Assembly (NCBI GenBank): GCA_001692895.1
Contig: KV748250.1
Span: forward strand, 187,475 to 251,474
Source: Cenococcum geophilum 1.58
Lineage: Eukaryota > Ascomycota > Dothideomycetes > Gloniales > Gloniaceae
Direction: 5' to 3'
Length of the DNA stretch: 64,000 bases
A program made the position numbers and the translations under genes. Shown here piece by piece: positions 1 through 11,119 of the stretch (position 1 is the stretch's first letter; every line of letters begins with the position of its first letter). The notes below the pieces were generated by a model. The model searched no databases. It saw only the letters and a list, made by a program, of their open reading frames with translations, and was not told the origin of the DNA.

Positions 1-1545
1 TCTAGAATGGATTATACAATTTATCTAAGGGTTTATAGGCTAGAAAGAAATATTATTAGTCTTTAGCAGATACCAGAGCCCCCCTATTACAGTAGCAATA
101 GGAATACCATAAGGATTACCCCTCTTACCTATACTCTTCCTTTTCTTTATAAGTAACCTGCTCGACTCCTTTAAGAAAAGGGCGACCTAGGGGATAGGCT
201 TCGTTAATAACACAAACCTAATTATATACGGGCTAATAGCCGCAGAGAATTGCAGAACACTAGAGAAAGCCTATAACACTTATATAGAATAGGCAAAACG
301 TTATAGAGTCCAATTCTTACCAGAGAAATACTAGCTAATTTATTTCATAAGAAAACGCAACCAATCTGCAGATCTCTAGCATACAATTCGCATTTAAGGC
401 TTTAGGGGTTAACTAGTTTAGGGCCTAAGGGTATTAGGAGTATAGGTAGATAGCAAGCTCCGGTAGAGCGTATATACGGCATAAGCAGCCCGTAAAGGCT
501 AAGTATAGTTCATTACTTTATCTAGGATTGTTAACTCTATATAGGGTCTATACTTCTAGAGGTTACGCCTACTATATATAATAGTTATCCGGCCAACCAT
601 AACATATAGATCTAGTATTTGGGCCATTAGAGAAACTAAGAAGGGCCCCCCTAAATCACTTCTTAAACCACTTTAAAAGGTCTAGACAGCCTGCCTTTAG
701 AGTATTATAGGTGGGTACAAGCAAACGGCCACAGCACTACTAGAGAAGGAATCCAATATTCCCCCCCTATAGTTATATATTAAAGCCGCTGCAATATAAA
801 GGACGTAAAATAAACGCAACTCTAATATTATAAAGTATATTAAAATACGCCTAAGTAAACTATGGAGGGACCTTAGGGTGCCCCGTAGGAGAATAAACTA
901 ATAACCCCAAAGTAGGGAAGAGATATTAGAGAAACAGGTAAAGAAAGTAGAAGAAAAATAGTACCGCTTTAGGGCCCAGGCCTATATAGAGGAGGAAGGG
1001 AGACGCGTAAGAGGTTAGTAAAGACAATAGCAAGATAGAGAAAGGAGCTAAAGTAAAATATGTAAGAACGCCGGGAAACCATCTACCACAATACAATACT
1101 GGTTGGACCAATGCTGGAGAGGCGAATAGAAGTCGAAGGTATAGAGGCTAACTTAGGTAAGACGAACCCAAGCTATAGCATAGTTAACGCTATGGGGGGT
1201 AAATACCTAAGGGCTCTAAGAAGGCCTAATAAAGGCAGAAAATATAATAGCAACACTCTTAAGAATAGGAATAATAGGACTAAAAGATTGGCTTTACTAG
1301 GTAGGTATCCCAGTAGGTAGCCTAAGATGCGAATATAGCTGGCTAAGATAGATACTAAAACACGTAATACTGCTATGCCTCCTACGCACCAATTAAGAAA
1401 TAATGCTCTTAGTAGCTGGTATAGAGAACTATAATACACTACTCTTAATATAAAAAGGCCTTAAGGCGGTCACCTAGTGGCTTATTAGTTAAAATATGCT
1501 AAATTAGTTCCGGGTTATAAGGGAAATAGTAATAGAAGGCAAGGG
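1..1545 (+). pseudogene. Tad1-like LINE ORF2, C-terminal part, RIP-degenerate
   Basis: This is the 3' part of a non-LTR retrotransposon reverse transcriptase polyprotein; it would have acted in target-primed reverse transcription. The window opens inside the RT region. Read with TAA/TAG as lost Gln/Trp, it shows IGFVNNTNLIIYGL near 200-240, LRVLGV-VDSKLR near 424-465, PTITYRSSIWAIRETKKGP near 594-650, and the C-terminal block KHVILLC...NYNTLLLIQKGLKAV near 1350-1470. These follow the order of fungal Tad-clade ORF2 proteins. The Cys/His element close to the end is reduced (CEYSW...KHVILLC). At least one frame change lies near 1300. The 5' half is outside the window. I am confident in LINE RT; the Tad clade is from remembered family sequence. 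Confidence 0.75.
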
Positions 1546-1829
1546 GGCGAGCAGCAGGTGCCCTCTAGTAACTCTATAGTAGTAAAGTAATAGTTTATAA
1601 TACTAGCGCGTCCGTAGGCTTATTACGGCAGTAGTAGTTCCCAAAGAGGTTAAACAGTAAGGTAGTAGAGTACTATAGGCGACTTGTAGGCGCTAAATAG
1701 GCGAGTCCTAAAAGGCAGGGAGATAGATTATGGGGTTTTCTCATTTATAGAGTTTTCTCCCTATATATAAATAAGGAGTAGTCCGCGTAGGCTTAATAGG
1801 GATCTAAATCGGACATTAAGTAATAAATT
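1546..1829. other. LINE 3' tail and junction with Gypsy element
   Basis: No coding signal is visible. The stretch probably holds the LINE 3' untranslated region and its junction with the Gypsy RT that becomes readable near 1830. A poly(A) or simple-repeat LINE tail is not obvious, so the exact boundary is unresolved. Confidence 0.4.
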
Positions 1830-2213
1830 ATTATATATCTAAGCCGGGTAAAGATCTTTACTAAACTTAATATCCGTTAAGCTTTTTACTAAATTAGAAT
1901 AAACCCTATATCTAAAGATTTAACAATATTTTATACCTATTATAGTTCCTATAAATATAAAGTTTTTACTTTTAGACTAATAAACGGACTAGCTATATAC
2001 TAAAGGTATATAAATAACGTTCTTTTTAATTACCTAGACGAATTCTNCATAGTATACTTAAACGACATTCTTATATACTTAAATAATAAACTTAAATANT
2101 AAGTTTATATTAAGAAGGTCCTAAAGAGATTACAAAATATAGGCTTATAAGTTAATATTAAGAAATATAAGTTTAGAGTAAAACGTATAAAGTACCTTAG
2201 GTTTATTATTAAC
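1830..2213 (+). pseudogene. Ty3/Gypsy reverse transcriptase, 5' segment (interrupted)
   Basis: This is part of a Gypsy-type pol. Recognisable RT blocks in order are VKIFTKLNIR (about 1847-1877), FRLINGLA (about 1969-1993), the palm motif VYLNDILIY (about 2052-2078, where the family has YLDD, so the first catalytic Asp reads Asn) and KYLRFII just before 2213. After this the frame stops resembling pol. The next expected RT residues (GVKVNPKKVE) appear about 7.85 kb downstream at 10066, so a later insertion split the element. Two N calls (about 2047 and 2099) fall here. Stops are TAA/TAG. The 5' LTR, gag and protease are not in the window. Confidence 0.85.
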
Positions 2214-2639
2214 CCAAGGTACAAGTAGTCTATACTTTTAGGTATTTAAATTTTCAAACCCTACTAAGCCAGCTTCTAATTAGTTAGAAAAAAAAACGTA
2301 AGTAGTATCTATCTGTAGAATACACGTGACAAACACCAAAATATTCAAGATCTCACTATTAGCAAATCAACCTTTTTATTAATATCTCTATTAATACTAC
2401 TATACGCATCTTAACTATAGTAGAACCTGCTTTAATTAAGTGTAGCAAGTGCTGTTCAATACAACCCCGTATTAATTTTATTAAAAACGGCCTATCTATT
2501 AAGCTTTTAAAGTAATATTAATCGTATTAGTCAAAGGTGCGTTTTCCCTATATATTACTTCTACTTTTACTTACTTTCCTAGGGCTCTAAATATAATTCA
2601 AATAGGTAGAAAGCAGAGCTTGGTTCTACTAAGACTCGT
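2214..2639. other. left flank of the insertion inside Gypsy; no gene recognised
   Basis: This is the first part of the material inserted into the Gypsy RT. It should contain the 5' end of the Helitron, but I could not fix a terminal TC dinucleotide or any other defined end. No coding frame is convincing before about 2640. Confidence 0.4.
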
Positions 2640-5600
2640 CCTATAAAGCGCTAGCGAAATACTTTACCTAAAACCGATACTAAGGACGTCTTCTTACCTC
2701 GCGGCTAGAACAGTTAAGATACCCCTGAAATAGCTTAACGGCGGAAGACAATTAGGGCAATATAACGGGAGCACCGCATTCTTAATCGGTGGGGTAAAGC
2801 TCACTTGCCTACTCCTCCGCTATATACTATAGATAAAGCTCTATATAGTAGCAGAGGCGCTCTAAATAACCTAAATGCGTCTTTGCTGGAACTAGCTCCT
2901 ACGCCTACTCTACCGCCAATACCTACTCTACTGCCAATACCACCTTCCTTACGGCAAGCTCTAACTACGGCCATACTACTACCTATTTCGGCTGTCGATT
3001 GGGAGCGAATTAAGAAGTTTAGGAGTATACTACAGGCTAAACGTATAGAGACGTATAGTCGCTATAAGGAGCGGTGGTTCCAAATGGGCCTAGCTATAAA
3101 GGGTGATAATATAGGTATATGCAAAGTCTATATTAAGGACGCCGACAGCCTTAAAGATCCAATCCTTCCTTCCCTATTTAGTGAAAGCAACGAGCTTAAT
3201 CCGGGGCCTGTTCCTAGCTTTCTACCTATACTTACCGTAGTAGAGGAGCTTCTAATTGCGCGCGTATACGTTTATCTATAAGTTATGCGTGTACGCGGCC
3301 AGCAATATCGCTATACTGGCTACGTCTACTACTTTGGCCAGAACATACTAAAGACTTAAAGGCAGCTACTACGGCTACCTACTAAACTTGATATACTAGT
3401 CATAAGGCCTATAGCAGTAGAGGGTGGCTAATACCTAAGTCGGTGGTTTACTAAGCGGTATACTATAAGGCGCTCTACTATAGCACTGTGGCTTTACTTT
3501 TTAAAGGTCAATTATCCTAATTATCGCGACGTTAAAATATATAGCATCTAGCTTACCAGCTTACCCGAAAATAGCTCTATATTAAATCAGCTACCTTATA
3601 TTAATAAGTCGGAGTCTAACAATTCTACTTCTATGCAACGTCCTCCTGCTATTAATCCTCTGCCTGCTGAGCTTAGTAGTAATATACTAGATGGCGAATT
3701 CAATAACGACGTACTAGATACTTTGGTTCCTAATCTAGTACCTAACCTTAATAAATTAGAACTTTTGGGTTATAAGGTTTAATACTAATAAGACCTATAA
3801 ACGGGCCTAGAGGTTCCTACTGTGCGGTAGACACCTCTCTCTAAGCAATTAGCTAGTTTTATTATGCGCGGCGCCTTTCCTACTCTGTTTCCTTATGGCA
3901 AAGCCAACTTTAATATACTACGAAGCCGTATAGTTACCCTAGCTGCGTACGCTAAGCATATACTTAAGTATCAGGACGGTCAGTTTGGCCGCCACCCCTT
4001 ATTTCGCTACTATGTGTTTAATTAGATTATAAAAGAGTAAGCCCTTAACGCCACCCGCTTCCTTTATAGCCGATTAAATAAAAATAGTCTATCTTTAGAT
4101 AAGCTTAATAATCTTATAAATGGTAGTAGGGGCAACTAGGTTCTAAATAAGATTATATAGTATATACGGAAGCTTAAGGGCACCAGGCCTTACTAGAAGC
4201 AGAAGAGAAATAAGCTTATAGCTTATACTGAAAATATTAAGAGCGGGTCTCTATTCTTTATACTTAGCGCTACTAATCTACATTGGCATAATCTACACTC
4301 TTATATACCTTAATTTAACGAATATAAGGCTATTAATAAGGCTTAGCGCTACCGGATTGCTTCTTAGAATCTTAATAATAACCCGCATATTGCTGCTTAC
4401 TAGCTGTATCGCCGCTTTAATCTATTTAGAAAGCACGTGCTTATAGGTCTATTTAATAGCACTAACTTTTAGTCCCGATATAAGTAGCAGGCGTGAGGTA
4501 GCGGCTATATATATAGCTTTTTATGGAGTTTAATAGCCCTAAGGCTAGATCCGTTAACTAGTAAATTAAGGGCGGCTTTTGCTAAGCACTGGGCTTCTTT
4601 TATATCTATAATAAATCCTAATTAATCTAGGCCTCTTAATCTTTAACATTCTTCTGCTCTTGGCTATAAAGAATAGGTTAACACTAGTAAGCTTCTTACT
4701 GCCTGCCTTAATCGATTTTAACGGCACCGTAATTATACTAAATCTTACTGCTTAAGATTAAAGAAAGGCTCCGCTGGAGCGAAGGAGTGCCGCTTTTACT
4801 TTCTACGCTTTCTCCGTAATAAGGCCGCTGTATTAAAGGATCAAAACCTATATTACTGGACGTTCTATCCATAGCGTAACGATAAGCTTCTTAATAGCTA
4901 TAATTCAGCTATAATACTAGCGTGGATGGCAAATATTAATACGTCGCCTGCTATAAGTATATTAGTAATAGTTAACTATATAGGCAAATATTGCAGTAAG
5001 GAAGAGAAGAAGTCGACTTTTTACTAGGAGTTACTCTAATCAGTATAGCCGCACGCCAACAGTCTTTATGCCTTTAGTTTAATAGTAGCTAAGTTTATAA
5101 ATAAGCTTATTACTAAACGCGATTAGTTGGCGCAGGAGGTATGCTATCTGCTTCTTAATATTCCCCTTTCCAAAGGCTTAAGGAATGTAGTAACTTTGGA
5201 CTGCTGCCAGGAGGACGACCGAAGCGCTATATATAAGCTTAAGGATGGGTAACTAAGAGAGTACGGACTGTCTAACTATAAGAAATATAAGCGCCGCCTA
5301 GATAAGGTAGAGGACGTTACTTTCCTTAATTTTCTACTCTATTTTAATTACTCTACTTATAAGCGTCGGCTAAGAGCAAGGCCTTAAGTTATATCGTACT
5401 TTCCGCAATATAACGGCGATCGTTCCTATCTGCAGTATCCTAAGTTCTGCTATATAAAGCTCATTCTTTATCACCTATAGAGGGAGTATAAGGAAGTAGC
5501 TACTTATACTAATGGATTTAAGGCCCCTAATTATATGGCTTCCTATTAAGCTTGCGTTAACTCTTATTAACACCCGCCCAACTACTTCTACAATTAGAAA

Positions 5601-7385
5601 CTAGAGGAAGGTTACGAAATTGCTAATAATATTAATAAGTTTAAGGGCGATTTCGTAGACAACTTAGAGCTATACTAGTCCTTTAAGGCCCTGCATGCCC
5701 GCGTTTAAAATACTAATAGAGTTAAAATTAAGGATCCTAACAGGCTTAGTAATAGGGAGCTTGATTATAACTACGACTAGAGTACACATTAGGGTACGTA
5801 CCCGCAGCTTAATAGGAGGACTTATTAGCAGGAAGCACGGCTACAGCCTCTACCGTAGAGCCGCCTATCCCAAACAGCAACTCCGTCCTCCTTATAACCA
5901 GGTCAGCGTTATATCTATAACGTTATAGTTAATTACTATAGGCAGATCTAAGTAGGCGTTGGCCTCTCCCTACTACGGATTAACGTTAATGGAGAGGCAG
6001 GAACTAGCAAATCACATCTTATTGCTGTCCTCTCTACTACGCTCTATAATATAGTAAGGGCTAATGGCAAGCTAATGCCATTGGCTCGAGCGGCCCTTAC
6101 TAGGGTAGCTGCCTTTAATATTAACGGCAGAACTATATACGATCTATTAAGGTTGCCAGTAAATCGCCCGTTTAAGGACTTGCCTAGTACCAGTCTTACG
6201 CCTCTATAACAGGCTTTTAAGGATATTTACTATCTCGTCCTTAATAAGAAATTTATAATTGGGCAAGTATATCTGGCCTAGATTGATTGCTACCTCCGTC
6301 AGATCTACCCTATGCGTAACAACGACTACTTTAAAGGCTTAAACATCTTACTAGTAGGCGATTTCTATTAGCTTCCCCCTATGAATTAGGCGGCCTTATA
6401 CAGCAATCTACCCGCTAGGCCGTTAGAGCTCGCCAGCCACGGAAAAGAAGCCTATAAGGCAATTGACCGAACTGCTATTCTAGATTAAGTTATGCGGCAA
6501 GGCGGTAATAACGCTAAGAGCTTTATATTTAGGACTGCCCTTATAGAGCTACGTAGTAATTCTGTAAGTAAATCGACCTAAAAGCTTCTTTTAACTAGGT
6601 GTAAGCAGGGCCTATCCACTAATAAGGTTGCGGGCTTTAATGACGTAATTCGGCTATATGGCACACGCGCTGCTATAGGTAAGTATAACACTACTCGGCT
6701 TCGCGACCTTTTACAGCCAGTAGTGGCTATTAAGTCAGTTGACATTAGTGTAGGTATACGGAAAGTTACTCCTAATTAGTGCGATACTATAGAGAATCTA
6801 GCCCTATATATTGGCGTAAAAGTAATACTAATATAGAATATCTGGATTGAACTAGGCTTAGTAAACGGTACTACTGGTATAGTTAAAGATGTTATATAGA
6901 AGGGACACGCGGATATTAAAAAGGATCAGCCTTAGTTACTACTAATTGCGGTAGATGGGTATAACGGACCTGCCCTATTTACTCGGCAGGATGGTAAGAA
7001 AGTCATCCCTATATTTTCCGTGCTTCGTAAATAGGAGGGTATAAAAGGCTCTTGCTTACGGCGTTAATTTCTAATTACTTTAGCTTTTGCTCTTACCGTA
7101 TATAAAAGCTAGGGCCTAATACTTAACTAGGTGGTTCTAGATATTAAGGAAAAGGATAAAACAGCTAGGCTAACCTATGTAGCAATCTTATAAGTCAAGA
7201 AGCTTTTAGGGCTTATATTTAAACGTAAGTTTAATATAGAACGATTTTAGTTATCTATAAGTAAGACTAAAGAGGTATAATAAGAAGATTTTGTACGGAG
7301 GCAGTAGTAACTACTCGTAAACGACTTTTCCTAATTAGGAAATTATATACTGGCTTGGAGGTAAGCGGAGAATATAGCATTTGTC
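2640..7385 (+). pseudogene. Helitron Rep-helicase (RepHel), RIP-degenerate
   Basis: This is a rolling-circle transposon replicase of about 1,580 codons, normal for RepHel. The N-terminal frame (about 2640-3780) includes a stop-free stretch at 2805-3281. The Helitron-like N domain follows (HPLFRYYVFNQI near 3993-4028; LFFILSATNLHWHNLH near 4240-4290). Next comes the Rep HUH region, where GSGYIYSFLW at 4497-4526 should carry His-x-His, then the two-Tyr motif NYIGKYCSK at 4974-5000 with both Tyr present. The Pif1-type helicase shows a Walker A of GEAGTSKS (5991-6014; Gly to Ser in the loop), a Walker B-like LLVGDFYQLPP (6348-6380) and LTVYKSQGLILNQVVLDI near 7090-7145. Some helicase stretches change frame. 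It cannot encode an active enzyme. Confidence 0.9.
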
Positions 7386-7674
7386 TTGGTTTCCTAACTT
7401 TTAAATAGCTTAACCGCGAAATCTAATTTTTTAAATTTTAACCCCCCTATCCGTCCTACCTTCTTACCGCTTCTAGAGCTGTTAGATATACATATAATGG
7501 TATATAGGGAGAATTAGCAGTACTGCCGGATCAATATTGCTGCTATCTATAGCGTTAATCGATTTTTGGAGTTTTTCAATTTTTTTAAAGGGCGGAAATG
7601 TCGCTTATATAAGAAGTTACGTAACCTCCGAGAATACTTAGGACCGTATATTAGCAGCCACAACTTCTCTACAC
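7386..7674 (+). other. post-Helitron stretch with weak coding signal
   Basis: A short coding-like frame runs through here (QQYCRINIAAIY near 7520-7560, then FFKGRKCRLYKKL near 7580-7625). It could be the end of the Helitron protein or an unrelated remnant. I do not recognise it. Confidence 0.3.
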
Positions 7675-7835
7675 TACAGTTAAGATTTTATATATACTGC
7701 ACCTAGAGCTGCTTATAATAACTATTACCTATAAATCTGCCGATTTATAAATCAAAAATTAGACGTAGTTAGAGCTATCAGTAGGGGTCATCAATCGCGC
7801 TTTCCGTAACAAAATTTTAGATTTTAGTAATCTAA
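7675..7835. repeat. direct repeat, left copy (pairs with about 9265-9420)
   Basis: Beginning near the phrase GAGCTGCTTATAATAAC, this copy matches GAGCTACTTACAATAGG at about 9297. Similarity continues with RIP-type differences through ATCTGCCGATTTA / ATCTGCCGGTTTA and on for about 150 bp. The two copies bracket the Copia-like gag and the triplicated repeat. They may be degraded LTRs, but I could not define terminal TG...CA ends. Confidence 0.5.
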
Positions 7836-7919
7836 ACTAACAAATCAAATCAAAAGTTCGGAACGTCTAAATAAGGTTCTGCTAAGACGCTAGCTAGACC
7901 CTAACCTAGACCCTTCCTA

Positions 7920-8335
7920 ACCTATCAAATTCTAAAAATAACGACCTCTACCGAATTAAAAATCAACCTTATCCTTAATAAGCCATCTAATTGGATTTAA
8001 TGGTTCTTTATTATCCAAGACACAGCTAAAACTAACGAGGTATAGCAGTATATCGACCCATTTAAGAAGAAAGACGATCTTCTAAAGCTAGAACTACCAA
8101 GTCAGCCTACACTAAGGGATATACTACCTACGGCTATATTAGTAGCAAAGCTAGACCTAAACTAGCTTACTGCCTATAACTAGCTCTACGCTAAATACAA
8201 GGACGATTTACGTGTATACTAGAAGCAAAAACAGGCTATAAACGATATTAACAACTACATTATTTACACCACATCGGTAGCCTACCTTTCACTTATCAAC
8301 AGCCTTAGTAGTCAGTTACATTAAATATTTAAGGC
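7920..8335 (+). pseudogene. Copia-type retrotransposon Gag fragment
   Basis: This is the N-terminal part of a fungal Ty1/Copia Gag polyprotein. With stops read as Gln/Trp, the frame gives TSTELKINLILNKPSNWI near 7947-7995, then FFIIQDTAKTNEV, YIDPFKKKDDLLKLELPSQ, PTLRDILPTAILVAKLD (about 8105-8160), LTAYN-LYAKYKDDLRVY and INDINNYIIYTTSVAYLSLI (about 8240-8300). This order matches the Gag seen in many fungal Copia elements. It breaks off near 8335 just after INSLSS, where longer relatives continue. Zinc knuckle, protease, integrase and RT are absent. It is less damaged than its neighbours, with only four or five stops. It lies between a pair of direct repeats and upstream of the 256-bp array. 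Confidence 0.75.
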
Positions 8336-8455
8336 GTCTCTACTACTGTAGTAGCCACTACAGTGACAAAGACACCCCGTATTTTAGTAAGCAATTAAGC
8401 CCATCTTATACGAGAATCTTATACTATTAGTACTTACTAAATTACGTACTTATAG

Positions 8456-9192
8456 GGCCTCCTCCCGTCTATAAATACTCCCTCCTCTATACCTTCCTCT
8501 CTTCTTCTTTCTTCTTCCTTATAAGAGCTAGAGGTGCTCCAATACCCCTCCCTAGTCCCCACTAAGGGATCTATTAGTCAATATAGCAATATAGATAGTA
8601 TCGGACGATAAGACGGGCGAGAGAGGACAAAAAGGACAGAGGAGCCTCTAGTATATATTAGTCGAGCAACGTCACTGGCTATATTATAGCTGCCTAATCT
8701 CCTATGCTTATAGGCCTCCTCCCGTCTATAAATACTCCCTCCTTTACACTTTCCTCTCTTTTTTTCTTCTTCCTTATAAGAGCTAGAGGTGCTCCAATAC
8801 CCCTCCCTAGTCCCCACTAAGGGATCTATTAGTCGATATAGTAATATAGATAGTATCTAACAAGGAGACGGGTAAGAAAGGAGATAGGAAGGACGGAGGG
8901 GCGTCTAGTAGGTGTTAGTCGAGTAACGTTAATGTCTATATTATGGCTGCCTAATCTCCCATTCGCAGGCCTCCTCCTATCTATAAATACTCCCTCCTCT
9001 ATACCTTTCTCTCTTCTTCTTTCTTCTTCCTTATAAGAGCTAGAGGCGCTCCAATATCCCTCCCTAGTCTTCACTAAGGGATCTATTAGTTAATATGGCG
9101 ATATAGATAGTATTGGACGAGGAGACGGGTAAGAGAGGAGACAGGAAGGACGGAGGAACCTCCAGTAGGTGTTAGTCGAGCAACGTTAACGG
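8456..9192. repeat. three tandem copies of a ~256-bp promoter-like unit
   Basis: Copies start at about 8456, 8713 and 8968 (periods 257 and 255). Each begins GGCCTCC, has a TATA-like CTATAAATACTCCCTCC about 14 bp in, a pyrimidine-rich tract (CTCTCTTCTT...), then CTTATAAGAGCTAGAGG, CACTAAGGGATCTATTAGT and a purine-rich end. A TATA box followed by a pyrimidine initiator-like tract suggests an LTR U3/R or other promoter unit that multiplied in tandem. The two minus-strand open frames across copies 1-2 and 2-3 are products of the repeat. Confidence 0.8.
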
Positions 9193-9264
9193 CGGTTTTC
9201 GTCACCCAAAAATTGCGTCACGTAACGACATTTGGGAACGCAAATATATACCCCCGTCCTATAC

Positions 9265-9420
9265 TTATACCACTACTAAATATTCTAGATTTCGCACTCG
9301 GAGCTACTTACAATAGGCATTTCTAGGAGATCTGCCGGTTTAAAGCTCTATAATTAAACGTTGTTGACGTTTTATATAGGGGCCGTCGATTAAGCTCCCG
9401 GGACACGATTTTTAAAGTTT
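9265..9420. repeat. direct repeat, right copy (pairs with about 7675-7835)
   Basis: This is the right-hand partner of the repeat upstream of the gag remnant. It keeps more CpA/TpG (for example ATCTGCCGGTTTAAAGC and CTCCCGGGACACG), so it has suffered less RIP or was inserted later than the left copy. Confidence 0.5.
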
Positions 9421-10065
9421 AACACTATACCAATATCACGACCTTCTTACAGTGGCCAAGCCACCCCCAATCTCCTCCCCCTCCTCCCCCCTCCTATTAC
9501 TCGGCGCCGAGCTATTACGTCGTCGCCAAGCTATCGCGTCGTCGTACGTCCAAACTGGGTGGGCAATGACGTGGTTACTCAATCATGTTAGACGTCTCTG
9601 TATATAGTTATATCTCTTCCTATACGCGTATTTAATCGAGTTGGGGTGGTAAACTTACTTTAATTCCAGCTATACGGCGATTTAGTTATTAGGTATTAAA
9701 AATATTTAGTATATAAAGCTTTAAATTGGAATTATAATCTACTATATCAGATCCTATATATTAAAGCTCTGCAGTCTAAATATATACTAGATTCGTAACC
9801 AATATAATCCTTAAGCCTAGCTTAAGTAGGGCGCCTTGGTCACTATAGTAGATCCTTACCTAGTAGTGACCAAGGCGCCTTAATCTTACTACTACTTCTA
9901 AATTAAGCAAAAGCTCTATATAGGGGGGTCCCAGGGGGTCTCCCCCTAGAAAACCTTATCTCTATATATATTAATTAAAGTCTATATAATAAAGCTCTAA
10001 AATTGATTAGCTTATTACTTATAAACTTGGGTCAAAATTTACGTTGGGGGATTAACGTTCCGCAT
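9421..10065. other. GC-richer, RIP-poor island and right end of the insertion; no gene
   Basis: From about 9440 to 9600 the base composition differs from the rest of the window: C-rich tracts (CTCCTCCCCCTCCTCCC), many CpG (ACGTCGTCGCC) and retained TpG/CpA (GGGTGGGCAATGACG). No reading frame is convincing. The remainder to 10065 is AT-rich and contains a strong hairpin (separate entry). Gypsy pol resumes immediately after. Confidence 0.55.
9830..9879. repeat. perfect 16-bp inverted repeat (hairpin)
   Basis: The arms GGCGCCTTGGTCACTA (9830-9845) and TAGTGACCAAGGCGCC (9864-9879) are exact reverse complements with an 18-nt loop. It lies about 190 bp before the right edge of the insertion inside Gypsy. 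A subterminal hairpin is a known feature of Helitron 3' ends, but the spacing is larger than usual and no CTRR terminus is evident, so this role is only a possibility. Confidence 0.85.
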
Positions 10066-11118
10066 ATTAACTATAAAAGGAGTTAAGGTTAACCCTAAAA
10101 AGGTAGAGGTAATTTACTACTAGAAGCCCCCTTATATAGTAAAAGAAATCTAGTCCTTTCTTAAGTTTTATAATTTTTATTACCGGTTTATCTATAACTA
10201 TANAGTTATAGTAAGGCCTCTTATATAACTTANTTAGAAAGANANACCTTTTATCTTTAATAATAACTATATAGAAGCCTTTAAAGAGTTAAAAAATCGG
10301 CTTATTTCTTCTCTAATCCTTTATTACTATAGCCTAGACCTTAAGTTAATACTAACAACGGACGCTTCTAATAAAGTTATAGTAGGAATTCTATTATAGT
10401 TATATCTAGATAGTAAATAGTACCCTATTACCTTCTTCTTAAAAATAATAGATTTAGCTAAGTNTAACTATAAAATATATAATAAAGAAATACTAGCTAT
10501 TATTTAATTACTATTTTAATAGTATATAGAGCTTAAAAGTATAAACTTCCGGATTAAGATATATATAGATTATAAAGCCCTAAAGTACTTTATAACTATA
10601 AAGTAGCTTACTAAATAATAAGCTTTAGGCTAAAATACTCTTTTAATTCTTCTTTATAACTATATATTATTCTAATAAATAAAACTTTAAGGCTAATATA
10701 TTAACCTAAAGGGAATAAGATATAAAACCCTAGGATAAGCTAAAAGCCTAATACTAGACGCGCGCCCTTTTTTACCCTAAATAGCTTAACCTATAGATCC
10801 TTAATAAATAGGAAATTAAAGAAATACTAGCCTATAAACTAGTAAGGAAAACGTTAAAGTACCGCGTTAGTTAGAAAGGCTATAACCTAGATCCTAATTA
10901 GTACCCTATATAGAACTTTATTAGCAGTCCCTATAAGCTTTAAGAGTTCTATAGCCGTTACCCTAGTAAACTAGGACCCCTAAAGTACCTAGATAAGTAG
11001 ATTAAATACTAGTATAGTAAAGATAATAGGCTACTGGAAGAATATAAAGATAAAAACGCCCTATAGGCATAATACGGACATATAAAGCCTAAGGGCAGGC
11101 TTTTACGGAGGGGGGGTA
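10066..11118 (+). pseudogene. Ty3/Gypsy pol, RT end + RNase H + chromodomain (integrase missing)
   Basis: This continues the RT fragment that stops at 2213: KGVKVNPKKVEVIYY (about 10075-10120), then SFLKFYNFYYRFIYNY (about 10155-10200). RNase H follows with LTTDASNK (about 10352-10375), NYKIYNKEILAII (about 10465-10505) and IYIDYKALKYF (about 10560-10592; family TDH now reads IDY). LSR-like spacer residues end near 10740, where an integrase of several hundred residues should begin. Instead a chromodomain appears almost at once (EILAYKLVRKTLKYRV, about 10820-10870, to KLGPLKYLDKQIK near 11010), followed by the acidic and basic tail typical of fungal Gypsy pol. An internal deletion thus removed integrase. 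A purine tract (GGAGGGGGGG, about 11107-11116) leads into the LTR. Confidence 0.85.
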
Positions 11119-11119
11119 A

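Noticed and set aside
1111-1439. Plus- and minus-strand open frames
   Set aside because: They are out of frame with the LINE ORF2 remnant that reads through this interval.
8578-9074. Two minus-strand open frames beginning (G/K)TREGYWS
   Set aside because: They repeat with the 256-bp tandem unit and run against its TATA-like signal; such frames appear in databases as hypothetical proteins, but here they follow the repeat, not a gene.
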